64,000 bases of DNA from Flavobacterium aquiphilum (GCF_027111335.1 NZ_CP114288.1:3162001-3226000); one strand, 5' to 3'. Shown: positions 23,558 to 33,842, numbered from the stretch's first letter. Notes: a model not told the origin generated them from the letters alone. Numbers and translations are program-made.

Positions 23558-23739
23558 TTAAAAATTAAAAAAAATGCCTATAACTGAATTAGAACGTGGT
23601 TGCTTCGTGCCTCGCAATGACTTTGTAAACGTAATATAACTTGCGGAGCTATCTCCTACGTCGATATGACAAAGAATTTGAATTAAAAATTAAAAAAAAT
23701 TGCCTATGACCGAATTGTAAGAACGTGGTTGCTTCGTGT
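23558..23739. repeat. Two direct repeats of about 57 bp upstream of susC
   Basis: 23558-23614 and 23681-23739 share ATTAAAAATTAAAAAAAAT, TGCCTAT, GAATT and GAACGTGGTTGCTTCGTG, with small indels. The copies are about 120 bases apart and lie 100-280 bases before the susC start. Their text resembles common intergenic repeats of Flavobacterium chromosomes. Confidence 0.6.
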
Positions 23740-23842
23740 CACTCCTGACACCGCAACAAAAATGGCCCTCTACCCTGTCGCCAAACTTGTATAGAGGACC
23801 TGTAGCCAATCAAATCATATTTAACTAACCAATCCCAATATT

Positions 23843-26800
23843 ATGAATAATTTTTCATTTTCAGAGGGTGGAAAGGCTTTTTGTTTCCTGTTTTTAATGG
23901 GATTCATCCTGTCTTTTTCCCCTATACAAGCTAACAATTTCAGTAGGCATAGCCTAAGCACAATCCAACAGTTTAAAGTTCAGGGAATTGTCACCGATGG
24001 CAGCAATCCCCTGGCCGGAGTAAGCATATCCGTAAAAGGGAAGTCAATTACTGCCTCCACCGATTTTAGCGGGCACTATACCCTTTCTGCATCGCCGCAA
24101 GATGTTTTGATTTTTTCCTATGTAGGTTACAAAACTGAGACAATTTCCGTACAAGGGCGCACAACTATAAATGTCAGCTTACAGGAAAACGCCACCAAAC
24201 TCCAGGAAGTCAAGATCAATGCGGGCTATTATTCCGTTAAGAACAGCGAACGCACCGGAAGCATCTCGCGCATCACCTCTAAAGACATCGAGAAACAGCC
24301 TGTCACTAACATGCTTGCCACCATGCAGGGACGTATGGCAGGAGTCAATATAAAACAATCTACCGGTGTGTCCGGTGGTGGTTTTGATATTGAAATACGC
24401 GGGCAAAACAGCATCCGCACTGAAGGAAATGCCCCTCTGTACATCATTGATGGCGTTCCATATTCTGCTGCGGGAGTGGGTTCCGATATTACGGGAGCTG
24501 TTCTCCCTGGTCCAACGAGTCCCTTAAACAGTATCAACCCCAGTGATATTGAAAGTATCGAAGTGCTCAAAGATGCCGATGCCACGGCTATCTACGGTTC
24601 CCGTGGGGCTAATGGCGTAGTGCTGATTACTTCCAAAAAGGGTAAAACAGGCAAAACAAAATTTACCGCAAACCTCTCGGGAGGATTAGGAAAAGTGACC
24701 CGGTTTGCAGACCTGATGCATACCGAGCCCTACCTAAAAATGAGAAGAGAGGCCTTTGTCAATGATGGGATTCCGTATGGTCCAACTGATTATGACGTAA
24801 ACGGTACCTGGGATCCAAACCGCTATACCGACTGGCAAAAAGTGCTCATTGGCGGAACCTCGGAAATCAACGATGTACAGACCTCTATTTCTGGTGGATC
24901 TGAACAAACTCAATTCCTAATCAACGGCAATTATCACAAGGAAACAACTGTATTTCCCGGTGACTTTAACTATAGAAAAGCCAATGTGTATGCCAATTTA
25001 AACCATGAATCCGAGGACAAAAGATTTCACATTAATTTTTCAATGGGATATACCGCACAAGAAAACAACCAGCCGGGATTCGACTTCACATCCCAAGCCT
25101 TTGTTTTGGCTCCCAATGCACCGGCGTTGTACGACGCACAGGGTAATTTAAACTGGGAGAACAGTACATGGACGAATCCGCTAAGCAATCTGGAAGGAAA
25201 ATACATTTCCAAAAGCAACGATCTTTTAGCCAACAGCCTGCTGTCCTATGTTATCTTGCCCGGTTTAATTGCCAAAGCAAGTTTTGGTTTTACCGATACC
25301 CATTTTGAGGACAGCCGTACCAGTCCCAGCACTATGGTTGATCCTGCCTATAAATCGGGCAGCGACAAGTCATCGATCTATGTCAATACGACCACACGAA
25401 AATCATGGATTATAGAGCCTCAACTCTCCTGGTCCAAAAGCTTTCGCAAAGGAAAAACAGAAGTACTGTTGGGTGGTACCTTTCAACAACAAACAGCCAG
25501 CCAGCTGGTACAGGAAGCCAACGGATTCAGCAGCAATAGCCTAATCTATAATCTTTCCTCTGCCTTTAATGTGTACGATATCGTACACAGCGAATCGGTC
25601 TATAAATATCAGGCCTTTTTCGGGAGGGTTAATTTTTCATGGAACGAGCGTTACATCTTGAATCTTACCGGACGAAGGGACGGTTCGAGCCGGTTTGGTC
25701 CCGGAAAGCAGTTCGCCACCTTTGGAGCGGTCGGAGGTGCCTGGTTGTTCTCCAATGAAAACTTCGTAAAAGAAAACCTTGGCTTTCTGAGTTTTGGAAA
25801 ACTTCGCGTCAGTTACGGCTCCAGCGGAAATGATCAAATTGGAGATTACCAGTTTTTGGATACCTATGGTTCTTCGGGAATCAATTACGCTGGCGTGAAT
25901 GGCTTGGAACCTAATCGATTGTACAATCCCGATTTTGGTTGGGAAGTCAATAAAAAATTCGAAGTCGCATTGGAAACCGGTTTTTGTCAGGACCGTATTT
26001 TCATGACGGCAGGCTGGTACAGCAATCGCTCCTCGAATCAATTGGTGGGAATCCCCCTTCCTGCCGTAACAGGATTCAATTCTATACAGGCCAATTTGGA
26101 CGCCACGGTCGAAAACAAGGGTGTCGAATTAACCCTACGTACAGTTAATTTCCAAGGGCAATCCTTTAACTGGACGACTAATTTTAATTTGACTTTTTCA
26201 GGGAACAAACTAGTGTCTTTCCCTAATCTCAAGGCGTCAACCTACAAAAACCAGTATGTAATCGGCGAACCCCTAAATATAAAAAAAGTGTACCATTACA
26301 CAGGAATGGATCCCGCAATTGGCATTTACCAATTTGAGGATTTCAACGCGGACGGTTTAATTACGGCAGCAGAAGACAAACAATATGTACAGGACTTCAA
26401 TCCAAAATATTACGGTGGGCTTCAAAACACGATAAGCTATCAAAACTGGCAATTGGATTTTCTGTTCCAGTTCGTCAATCAACTGGGCTATAACGCCTCT
26501 TTTACCACGGGGATGCCGGGCAGCATGACCAACCAGCATATAACGGTAATCGACCACTGGCAAAATCCCGGCGATAACGCGACCTATCAGAAGTACTCCA
26601 CAGGAGTAAATAGTACGGCCGTCGATGCTTTTAGCAAATATTATACGAGCGATGCCATAATAACAGATGCCTCCTATATAAGGCTTAAAAACGTGTCTTT
26701 ATCCTATACCGTCCCTCAGCAGTGGCTCAAAGGAATGAAATGCAAAGTGGTGTTTGAAGGGCAAAATCTTTTGACGTTTACCTCCTATGAGGGTGGCGAT

Positions 26801-26872
26801 CCCGAATCCAGTTACAGGTTTTCCCTCCCTCCGCTAAAAGTCTTCACAACAGGACTGCAACTTACTTTCTAA
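23843..26872 (+). CDS. SusC/RagA-family TonB-linked outer-membrane transporter
   Basis: A 1009-residue outer-membrane receptor. It has a signal peptide (about 1-31), a CarboxypepD_reg-like domain (about 45-120; FKVQGIVTDGSNPLAGVSI, then FSYVGYKT), a plug with IRGQNSIRTEGNAPLYIIDG and the SusC hallmark DADATAIYGSRGANGVVLIT (about 240-260), then a 22-strand barrel with a typical short C-terminus. SusC proteins import oligosaccharides or peptides bound by the SusD partner, using TonB energy. The susD-like gene follows by about 110 bases and a peptidase-like gene comes next, which hints at peptide or protein uptake. GC content is visibly above the neighbouring genes, which suggests transfer from a higher-GC Bacteroidota relative. 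Confidence 0.95.
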   Translation: MNNFSFSEGGKAFCFLFLMGFILSFSPIQANNFSRHSLSTIQQFKVQGIVTDGSNPLAGVSISVKGKSITASTDFSGHYTLSASPQDVLIFSYVGYKTETISVQGRTTINVSLQENATKLQEVKINAGYYSVKNSERTGSISRITSKDIEKQPVTNMLATMQGRMAGVNIKQSTGVSGGGFDIEIRGQNSIRTEGNAPLYIIDGVPYSAAGVGSDITGAVLPGPTSPLNSINPSDIESIEVLKDADATAIYGSRGANGVVLITSKKGKTGKTKFTANLSGGLGKVTRFADLMHTEPYLKMRREAFVNDGIPYGPTDYDVNGTWDPNRYTDWQKVLIGGTSEINDVQTSISGGSEQTQFLINGNYHKETTVFPGDFNYRKANVYANLNHESEDKRFHINFSMGYTAQENNQPGFDFTSQAFVLAPNAPALYDAQGNLNWENSTWTNPLSNLEGKYISKSNDLLANSLLSYVILPGLIAKASFGFTDTHFEDSRTSPSTMVDPAYKSGSDKSSIYVNTTTRKSWIIEPQLSWSKSFRKGKTEVLLGGTFQQQTASQLVQEANGFSSNSLIYNLSSAFNVYDIVHSESVYKYQAFFGRVNFSWNERYILNLTGRRDGSSRFGPGKQFATFGAVGGAWLFSNENFVKENLGFLSFGKLRVSYGSSGNDQIGDYQFLDTYGSSGINYAGVNGLEPNRLYNPDFGWEVNKKFEVALETGFCQDRIFMTAGWYSNRSSNQLVGIPLPAVTGFNSIQANLDATVENKGVELTLRTVNFQGQSFNWTTNFNLTFSGNKLVSFPNLKASTYKNQYVIGEPLNIKKVYHYTGMDPAIGIYQFEDFNADGLITAAEDKQYVQDFNPKYYGGLQNTISYQNWQLDFLFQFVNQLGYNASFTTGMPGSMTNQHITVIDHWQNPGDNATYQKYSTGVNSTAVDAFSKYYTSDAIITDASYIRLKNVSLSYTVPQQWLKGMKCKVVFEGQNLLTFTSYEGGDPESSYRFSLPPLKVFTTGLQLTF

Positions 26873-26981
26873 TCTTTTAATTCAACTAGTATGAAATGAG
26901 CATGACTGCAAAATTGGTCGCAAACACCAATGATGATATGCGAATTGCATATGACCATTAAAAAATAATAAATATCAGCAT

Positions 26982-28415
26982 ATGAAAAAGAAAACAATTT
27001 CACAATTGAGTACAAATAATAGATTCTTGACCGTAATTATCAATTACGCTATGAGAATATTCCTTGTGGCCATTGTACTGCTTATGAGTGACTGCGATAA
27101 TTTTGTCGAGGTCGATCTCCCGAGATCACAGCTTCCTGCAAGTGCTGTTTTCCAAGACAGGAATACGGTAAATGCTGCCATGTCCAATATTTATGCCAGA
27201 ATGAGGGATTCGGGCATTCTTTCCGGAACTCAGGGAGGTTTGTCTAATCAAATGGGAAACTATGCAGACGAATTAGTGTATTATGGCGGTATTACCGGAA
27301 TAACACGAAATTTTTACAACAACACCATTCTGGCTTCCAATGTGAATAATTTTAATTTGTGGAGCACCGGCTACAAACAAATTTATGCGGCAAATGCCAT
27401 AATCGAAGGCGTTTCGACTTCCACGGCATTAGCTGTTGCAGATAAAAACCAATTTAAGGGAGAAGCCCTTTTTGTACGTTCGTTGCTTCATTTTTACCTG
27501 CTCAATCTCTATGGCGAAGTTCCTTATATCACCGCAACCGACTATCAGCAAAACAAAGTAATGCACAAAATACCCACTACTGAATTGTATTCGCACTTAG
27601 TGAATGATTTGAATCTGGCCATTTCATTATTGCCCGAAGCCTATCTTTCCAGCGACCGCATCCGTCCTAATAAGTCGGTGGCGACAGCATTATTGGCACG
27701 AGTTTATCTTTACAACAATATGTGGGCAGAAGCCGCCAATGCGGCCTCCTATCTTATTAATAATACTGGTACATACGCCTGGGAAACCAATCTGGACAAG
27801 ATATTCTTAAAAGGCAGTACAACAACCATCTGGCAATTCATGCCACGCATCCAAGGTACAAATACGCAGGAAGCTATAACTTTTATATTCGTCTCTGTGC
27901 CTCCGTCGAATTCGGCTTTAAGCAATCAACTGGTTAATGCATTTGAACCCGGGGACCAGCGCAGGATTCACTGGATAGGTTCGGTAACCAAAGGGACTAC
28001 TACCTTGTACTATCCTTATAAATACAAACAAAGAACAACGACCACAAGTTCATTGGAATACTCCATTGTCTTCCGTTTGGCTGAACAATACCTGATCCGC
28101 GCCGAAGCCCGTGCGCAACAGGGAGACCTCATAGGAGCCAAAGAGGATTTGAACAAAATCAGAAATACCGCGGGACTTGCAGGGACTATCGCCTTAAGCC
28201 AACAGGATATACTCAAAGCCATTTTTCAGGAGCGAAGAGTGGAACTCTTTACCGAACATGGTCACCGTTTTTTCGACCTAAAAAGGGCAAATATGCTCGA
28301 TGAAGCATTATCACCTGTCAAAGCGGGTTGGAATACCACTGACCGGTTATTGCCCCTGCCCGAATCCGAACTTACACTCAATCCGAACCTGAACCCTCAA
28401 AACCCGGGATACTAA
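26982..28415 (+). CDS. RagB/SusD family nutrient-uptake lipoprotein
   Basis: A 477-residue SusD-family protein, the surface ligand-binding partner of the preceding SusC. A lipoprotein-type signal (LVAIVLLMSDC, Cys near residue 39) is followed by the SusD N-terminal region (FVEVDLPRSQLPASAVFQD) and TPR-like helices (FKGEALFVRSLLHFYLLNLYGEVPY). The C-terminal RagB region has QERRVELFTEHGHRFFDLKR and ends in LNQNPGY-like NPQNPGY. The first methionine precedes the hydrophobic segment by about 22 residues; a start at Met24 (MRIFLVAIV) would give a more standard signal. The next gene begins 1 base after its stop. Confidence 0.93.
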   Translation: MKKKTISQLSTNNRFLTVIINYAMRIFLVAIVLLMSDCDNFVEVDLPRSQLPASAVFQDRNTVNAAMSNIYARMRDSGILSGTQGGLSNQMGNYADELVYYGGITGITRNFYNNTILASNVNNFNLWSTGYKQIYAANAIIEGVSTSTALAVADKNQFKGEALFVRSLLHFYLLNLYGEVPYITATDYQQNKVMHKIPTTELYSHLVNDLNLAISLLPEAYLSSDRIRPNKSVATALLARVYLYNNMWAEAANAASYLINNTGTYAWETNLDKIFLKGSTTTIWQFMPRIQGTNTQEAITFIFVSVPPSNSALSNQLVNAFEPGDQRRIHWIGSVTKGTTTLYYPYKYKQRTTTTSSLEYSIVFRLAEQYLIRAEARAQQGDLIGAKEDLNKIRNTAGLAGTIALSQQDILKAIFQERRVELFTEHGHRFFDLKRANMLDEALSPVKAGWNTTDRLLPLPESELTLNPNLNPQNPGY

Positions 28416-28416
28416 A

Positions 28417-30672
28417 ATGAAATCGAATAAAACAAAATACAAGATAGATAATCCTGTTGCATTAATAAACGGCATAATGTTTTTTATTTTAGTGATAGTC
28501 CTTTTTTTGGTTTCATTTATCGGATTTGGGCAAAACAAGCCAAAAAAGGAACTTACCGCTGCTGATTATCACTTATGGAGTTTCCCTACCATGGAAAAAC
28601 TCTCTGAAAAAGGAAAATGGGTAAGCTTCTCTCTTCACTATGAAAATGGCAAAGACAGCTTGTTTGTGACTAATAATAAAGGAACCAAGACCTATCATTT
28701 TCCGGGAGCCAGTAAAGGGGGATTTTGCGGGGACAGTTGGTTTTTCTGTAAGACTCAAAAGGGAGAACTGAAAATCACCAACTTACTTACCTCTAAAGAG
28801 GAGATTATTCCAGAGGTTATTCAATACAATTTGAGGGACAATACCAAAGACCTGATTATTTTAAAAAAGGGAACCGATGGAAAAAAACAGTTGGAGTTAA
28901 GAAATATGGAAACTAGTACATCTGCCGTTTTAAGTGATGTTGAAATTTACTCGTACAATCCAAAAGCTGATGCAATAGTGTATACCACAAAGTCGGGAAA
29001 CAAAACAGCTATTACCCTGCTCCGTTTGCGTGATAAGATGACCACTCTAATCGCCAGTACTGCAGAGCCCTGTAACTATTCCAACATCGTTTGGCAGGAG
29101 AACGGCTCCTCCATCGCTTTTTTAAAGCAAGCTTTGAAGGATGCTGAAAAAACAGTACGTACTTCCGTAAGCCATTATACGATAACAGATGCTAGGTTAG
29201 CTGTTTTCAACCCGACAGGAATGAAAGATTTTCCGGAAGATACAGAAATTTGCTCTTCTTCGTTTCCAAATCTTAGCATCTCTAAGGATGGTAAAAGAAT
29301 ATTTTTTAAGGTACAGAAAACCACAAGTCCTGTTGATACCTCTGAGGTACAAACCTGGAATACGCAGGACAAAGCCCTTTATCCTGCCAAAGTGCAAATT
29401 AACGACTGGAAAGGGATCCCCAAAGTACTGGTATGGTGGCCTGAGGAGTATCGCTTTAATTTTATTACGGATAATGAGTTCCCGAAGATGATGTTAAGTG
29501 GAGACCAAAAATATGCTTTTCTCTTTAATCCTCTGCAAAATGAACCGCAGGCGAACCGGGATGCTCTCTTGAATGTTTACATCATGGATTTGGCAACAGG
29601 AAAGCGAAAATTACTGCTACAAAATCAGTCAAACAGTGGAGGATCATCTATTTCTTTTTACGAAGAATACGTGGTCTATTTTAAAGACAGAAATTGGTGG
29701 GTTTATGATAGTAAGAGCGGATTGCACAAGAACCTGACCAAAGAGCTGAATGTGTCTTTTTCTGATATGGAGTCCGACTGGCCCGAAGAATCCTCCCCTT
29801 TTGGTAATCCGGGATGGATAGCACAAAACAAAACACTTTTATTTTACGATAAATACGATATCTGGGGCGTTCCATTGGATGGTTCCACTCCTTTTCGGTT
29901 GACCAATGGGCGTTCAACTAAAACAACGCACCGAATAGTGGTGCAATCTGAAGAACAATCACCTCATAAAAGCAATTATAACGGCAATTATAAAGGTCTG
30001 TTTCAACCCGATGACAGACTACTGATCAAGACCGTATCACTGGAACATACAGGTTATTGCTTTTGGAGCCGAAAAGCCGGTGTACAGCCCTTGCTGGACA
30101 AGACAATGAAGACCAGTCAATTCATAGCAGCTACGAAAAATAACAGTTATGCGTATGTGGAAGAAAATTTTAATACACCTCCCAGAATACTCTTTAAAGA
30201 GAATCGGAATTCAAAAGATAAAGTATTGTTTCAAAGCAACCCACAGCATTTTAAATACAATTGGGGAACTTCTAAGCTGATTACCTATACCAATTCCAAG
30301 GGCAATATTTTAAATGGAGTTTTATGCTATCCTGCCAATTATCATACCGATACAAAATATCCTATGGTGGTATATGTTTACGAAAAGCTGTCAAAGGAAT
30401 TGTACAACTACGTAAATCCATCCCAAAACAATCCTACAGGATTTAACATTTCCAATTTTACCTCAAAAGGATACTTTGTACTCCTGCCGGATATTGTTTA
30501 TGAGATAGGTAATCCCGGTGCTTCCGCAACAGATTGTGTCGTCTCGGCCACCAAAAAAATTATCGATACCGAATCCATTGACAGCGTCCGGATAATTTTA
30601 GATGCTCAAACGGAATTATTTAATGCTGAAAAAAATTGCCACTATTCTAAAAAAAATATAAGATACTATTGA
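28417..30672 (+). CDS. S9-type (prolyl oligopeptidase-like) peptidase, truncated at active site
   Basis: A 751-residue exported protein (hydrophobic segment about 20-38, ending FGFGQN). The N-terminal 550 residues are beta-propeller-like. The C-terminal alpha/beta-hydrolase domain begins normally (GVLCYPANYHTDTKYPMVVYVYE, then GYFVLLPDIVYEIGNPG). Where S9 enzymes have the GHSxGG nucleophile elbow, the sequence instead jumps from DSVRIIL to DAQTELFNAEKN and stops. The residues QTELF normally lie just after the elbow, so about 15 residues around the catalytic serine and the whole remaining domain (with Asp and His) are missing. It cannot be an active peptidase. It is the third gene of the susC-susD operon. 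Confidence 0.8.
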   Translation: MKSNKTKYKIDNPVALINGIMFFILVIVLFLVSFIGFGQNKPKKELTAADYHLWSFPTMEKLSEKGKWVSFSLHYENGKDSLFVTNNKGTKTYHFPGASKGGFCGDSWFFCKTQKGELKITNLLTSKEEIIPEVIQYNLRDNTKDLIILKKGTDGKKQLELRNMETSTSAVLSDVEIYSYNPKADAIVYTTKSGNKTAITLLRLRDKMTTLIASTAEPCNYSNIVWQENGSSIAFLKQALKDAEKTVRTSVSHYTITDARLAVFNPTGMKDFPEDTEICSSSFPNLSISKDGKRIFFKVQKTTSPVDTSEVQTWNTQDKALYPAKVQINDWKGIPKVLVWWPEEYRFNFITDNEFPKMMLSGDQKYAFLFNPLQNEPQANRDALLNVYIMDLATGKRKLLLQNQSNSGGSSISFYEEYVVYFKDRNWWVYDSKSGLHKNLTKELNVSFSDMESDWPEESSPFGNPGWIAQNKTLLFYDKYDIWGVPLDGSTPFRLTNGRSTKTTHRIVVQSEEQSPHKSNYNGNYKGLFQPDDRLLIKTVSLEHTGYCFWSRKAGVQPLLDKTMKTSQFIAATKNNSYAYVEENFNTPPRILFKENRNSKDKVLFQSNPQHFKYNWGTSKLITYTNSKGNILNGVLCYPANYHTDTKYPMVVYVYEKLSKELYNYVNPSQNNPTGFNISNFTSKGYFVLLPDIVYEIGNPGASATDCVVSATKKIIDTESIDSVRIILDAQTELFNAEKNCHYSKKNIRYY

Positions 30673-30848
30673 TCATAATTACCACTGCTGATAATGTCTT
30701 TATTTTGGTCACAAAAAAGTAAAAGTAGCTCCCGGAAATATTACTAAACTATCATAAGCTATTCCTATTAGCCAACACACAACTTTCGAAGTTATATGAA
30801 CTGCAAAAAAAGGATCGAAGTTTTATTATAACTCTTTTAACAATGAGA

Positions 30849-30895
30849 AACAGCTGCAGAATTATATACTTGCAGCTGTTCTATTTATTTTTTTC
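30849..30895 (+). terminator. Rho-independent terminator after SusCD operon
   Basis: Perfect 10-bp stem AACAGCTGCA / TGCAGCTGTT with a 12-base loop, followed by CTATTTATTTTTTT. It ends the SusC-SusD-peptidase transcript and lies between convergent operons. Confidence 0.8.
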
Positions 30896-30931
30896 ATTTC
30901 CCCAGGATAAGATAACAATTACAAATTAATT

Positions 30932-32887
30932 CTATAAAATTAAAAACTCACTTCTTCTGTTCTTTAAATGCTCTTCTTCAGAACATTTAACACCGTCTTT
31001 ACATTTATTTATTAATTTACTTTCGCCAAATCCTTTACCTTTTAATCTATCAGCATTGATTCCTTTTCCAATAAGCCATGCCATAATCGATTTGGCTCTT
31101 TTATCAGATAAAACGAGATTTGATTTTGTCGATGATCTGCTATCTGTATGTGAACGGATTTCGATTTTTATCTGTGGGTATTCCTGCATTACGGCTAAAA
31201 TTTTCTCTAACTCAATTGCTGCTTTATCTGTTATATTCCATTTTGCTAAATCAAAATAAATCATCGAAATATTTAGTATTTTAGCTAAATCTGTTCCTGC
31301 TTTGATTCCTTTTATTTCCGGAATTTCTATCGTAGTAATTTTCTCTTTTTCTAAAGTAAAATCTAATATATTTTCAATATTTGTTGAAATTGTAATCTGG
31401 CTTTCTTTGGTTGGATAGTCTTTTCTTTCCACTTTAACCGAATACTTTTTGTTGCAATTTACTTTTACATTGTAGTTTCCGTTTTTTCCTGTAGCAATTT
31501 CCTGAATGACTTGATTATTTTCGTCTAATAGTGTTACTTTCGCCCCTTCTATGGCTTCATTCGTTTTGCTGTCTAAAATGGTTCCAGTAAGTGTTATTTC
31601 ACAAATCAGTTTTTTTGTTTCTGTAAATTTGTAGATATCATCATTTCCGATACCACCTTTTTTGTTTGAAGAGAAATAACCTTTACGGGTACTGCTATTA
31701 ATTATAAAAGCAAAATCATCAAATTTGGTGTTGATTGGTTCTCCAATATTCTGCACCTGATCAAAAGTTGCATCTTCCAGGATTTTAGAAACAAATATAT
31801 CTAGTCCGCCAAGTCCCGGTCGCCCATCAGTGGCAAAGTACAATTCATTATCTCCCGAAATAAAAGGAAATGTTTCTCTTCCTTCAGTATTAATTCCTGC
31901 TCCAAGATTTTCAGGTTTTCCAAATGTTCCATCGGCATTGATTGTAACACTAAATAAATCTGACTGCCCTAAAGTACCCGGCATATCTGAAGCGAAATAT
32001 AACTTCTTTTCGTCTAAACTTAACGCAGGATGTGCAGTACTGTATGCATCACTGTTAAAAGGCAGTTCGATAATGTTATCCCATTTTCCATCTATCAAAC
32101 TGGCTGTGTAGAGTTTTAACAATGTGATATTTTTATCATCTTTTCCACGTTTTCCATCCAAAAAGTTATTTCTGGTGAAGTACATTGTTTTACCATCTTT
32201 TGTAAATACAGGAGTCGATTCATTAAACTTCGAATTGATTTCTTTGTTTAAAAGAACAGGATTATGAACTTTTCCATCTGGTTTAATGGCCGCTATATAT
32301 AAATTGGTAAATGACTTGTTTGTCCATTTGAATATTTTTCCTTCCGTTTTCCCAATTTTTCTAGCAGAACTAAACACTAAATTATTATTCAGGAATGCAC
32401 TTCCAAAATCTGAACTTACTGAATTAACATTTACAATAGAAACTTCAAATCTTCCTGAATTTAATTTAATTTGTTCCAGATAATTTTTATTGTTTTCAAA
32501 TAAAACGCCCCTGCTGTCAACTACGTTTTTTTTATTGAATTCATTCAGTATTTTATCCGCTTTTTCATAATTACCAATTGACTTAAGTGCTTGTGAATAT
32601 CTATAATAATATTCCGCTTCCTGATGGGAATTGATTATAAAAAGTCTATCATACCATATTACTGCTTTTGGCAGTTCAGCATTAAAGTAATAGGCATTTC
32701 CAAGTCGCTGAAACATTGTTTCATCTTCATAACCTTTTAGTGCAAGTTTTTCGTAAATCGCTATTGCATCTGCATAAGCAAAATCATTGTATTCTTTTTC
32801 TGCTTTTTGCAATAAAGCTTTTTGTCCAATTGCATTAAAAAAGAAAAGAGACAAAAATACGGTGCATACTATTTTTTTAAATTTCAT
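30932..32887 (-). CDS. OmpA-family protein with TPR and PD40 propeller
   Basis: A 651-residue envelope protein. It has a signal peptide (1-21), TPR-like helices (about 25-130; YNDFAYADAIAIYEKLALKG), WD40-like PD40 repeats (about 165-425; PALSLDEKKLYFASDMPG), a CarboxypepD_reg-like domain (about 435-510) and a C-terminal OmpA peptidoglycan-binding domain (about 535-651; IEIRSHTDSR, LSDKRAKSIM, GFGESK). This architecture accompanies PorP/SprF genes next to large T9SS-sorted adhesins, and resembles PorE, which ties the type IX secretion system to the cell wall. It follows the PorP/SprF gene by 2 bases in the same operon. Confidence 0.88.
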   Translation of the reverse strand: MKFKKIVCTVFLSLFFFNAIGQKALLQKAEKEYNDFAYADAIAIYEKLALKGYEDETMFQRLGNAYYFNAELPKAVIWYDRLFIINSHQEAEYYYRYSQALKSIGNYEKADKILNEFNKKNVVDSRGVLFENNKNYLEQIKLNSGRFEVSIVNVNSVSSDFGSAFLNNNLVFSSARKIGKTEGKIFKWTNKSFTNLYIAAIKPDGKVHNPVLLNKEINSKFNESTPVFTKDGKTMYFTRNNFLDGKRGKDDKNITLLKLYTASLIDGKWDNIIELPFNSDAYSTAHPALSLDEKKLYFASDMPGTLGQSDLFSVTINADGTFGKPENLGAGINTEGRETFPFISGDNELYFATDGRPGLGGLDIFVSKILEDATFDQVQNIGEPINTKFDDFAFIINSSTRKGYFSSNKKGGIGNDDIYKFTETKKLICEITLTGTILDSKTNEAIEGAKVTLLDENNQVIQEIATGKNGNYNVKVNCNKKYSVKVERKDYPTKESQITISTNIENILDFTLEKEKITTIEIPEIKGIKAGTDLAKILNISMIYFDLAKWNITDKAAIELEKILAVMQEYPQIKIEIRSHTDSRSSTKSNLVLSDKRAKSIMAWLIGKGINADRLKGKGFGESKLINKCKDGVKCSEEEHLKNRRSEFLIL

Positions 32888-32889
32888 AA

Positions 32890-33798
32890 TTAGAAAAATC
32901 TTGGTGATGTAATTCGGCTATAATTATTCATAAACTCAAAACGCAGAAAGATTTCATGTGAACCTGAATTGTAATTATTCAGCTTGGTTGTTTCTCTATC
33001 ATAAGCATAACCAATGTACATACTTTTACTAACCTGAAATCCTGCCATTGCGCTTAAAGCAGCACTCCATCTATATGAAACACCTGCTGTAAATTTATCA
33101 TTAAACATAAAATTTGCAGAAACATCTAACTGAAGCGGAGAGCCTTCAACCATTTTAGCTAAAACAGCTGGTTTGAATTTAATCATTTCGTAACGGTCTA
33201 AGTTAAAGACATAACCAGCAATGAAATAATAATTGATCAACTCTTTAAAAATAGCGGTGTCATTATCATCATAACGATTGGTCTGGATAAAATTAGGAAC
33301 AGACAGACCTACGTAACAATTGTCTGAATGCCAATAAACTCCAGCCCCAACATTTGGCGAAAATTTGTTTCTGAAATCTGAAAACTGGGAATCTCCCTGA
33401 TGTTCAGGCTCCAGTTTGTTTGGATCAAGATTAAAAATATTTCCAGATCCTTTTATACCAAATGCTAATTTAGCTGTCGCTGATGTCTGAATAGTATAAG
33501 AGAAATCTACCGAGATATTATTCTCGGTAGTAGGGCCAATTTTATCATTTATTAATGAGAATCCCAATCCTACATTATTATTTAATGGTGTGTTTAATGA
33601 GATTGTACTGGTTTCGGGAGCTCCGTCAAGTCCTACCCATTGTGTACGGTATAACCCAAAAATACTCATCACTTCTCTGGAACCAGCGTAGGCAGGATTT
33701 ACATTGATGGTATTGTGCATATACTGTGTAAACTGTGCATCCTGCTGTGCAAAACCAGCAACAGAACAAAACAATAAAACTAAAGCTAATTTTTTCAT
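32890..33798 (-). CDS. PorP/SprF family type IX secretion membrane protein
   Basis: A 302-residue outer-membrane beta-barrel with a signal peptide (1-18, ending AGFAQQ). It has the family's diagnostic start: QQDAQFTQYMHN, NPAYAGSRE and GLYRTQWVGLDGAP (residues 18-60). SprF-type proteins are needed for secretion or surface attachment of a cognate large adhesin encoded next to them. Here it lies between the 3183-residue adhesin and the OmpA protein on the same strand, the classic three-gene adhesin module. Only its local adhesin partner can be inferred. Confidence 0.92.
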   Translation of the reverse strand: MKKLALVLLFCSVAGFAQQDAQFTQYMHNTINVNPAYAGSREVMSIFGLYRTQWVGLDGAPETSTISLNTPLNNNVGLGFSLINDKIGPTTENNISVDFSYTIQTSATAKLAFGIKGSGNIFNLDPNKLEPEHQGDSQFSDFRNKFSPNVGAGVYWHSDNCYVGLSVPNFIQTNRYDDNDTAIFKELINYYFIAGYVFNLDRYEMIKFKPAVLAKMVEGSPLQLDVSANFMFNDKFTAGVSYRWSAALSAMAGFQVSKSMYIGYAYDRETTKLNNYNSGSHEIFLRFEFMNNYSRITSPRFF

Positions 33799-33815
33799 TT
33801 ATATATTTTTAAAAT

Positions 33816-33842
33816 AATGGCTTAACCTATGGCTAAGCCATT
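33816..33842 (-). terminator. Hairpin between adhesin and PorP/SprF genes
   Basis: AATGGCTTA / TAAGCCATT perfect 9-bp stem with a 9-base loop, in the 61-base gap after the adhesin stop. The T-run is weak on the minus strand, so it may cause partial termination or protect mRNA ends, which would lower expression of the downstream genes relative to the adhesin. Confidence 0.5.

Noticed and set aside
30672..30931. Weak C-terminal HTH-protein-like string (KLYELQKKDRSFIITLL) near 30788-30840
   Set aside because: Too short and without a start or a matching HTH region, so it could be chance or very old debris.
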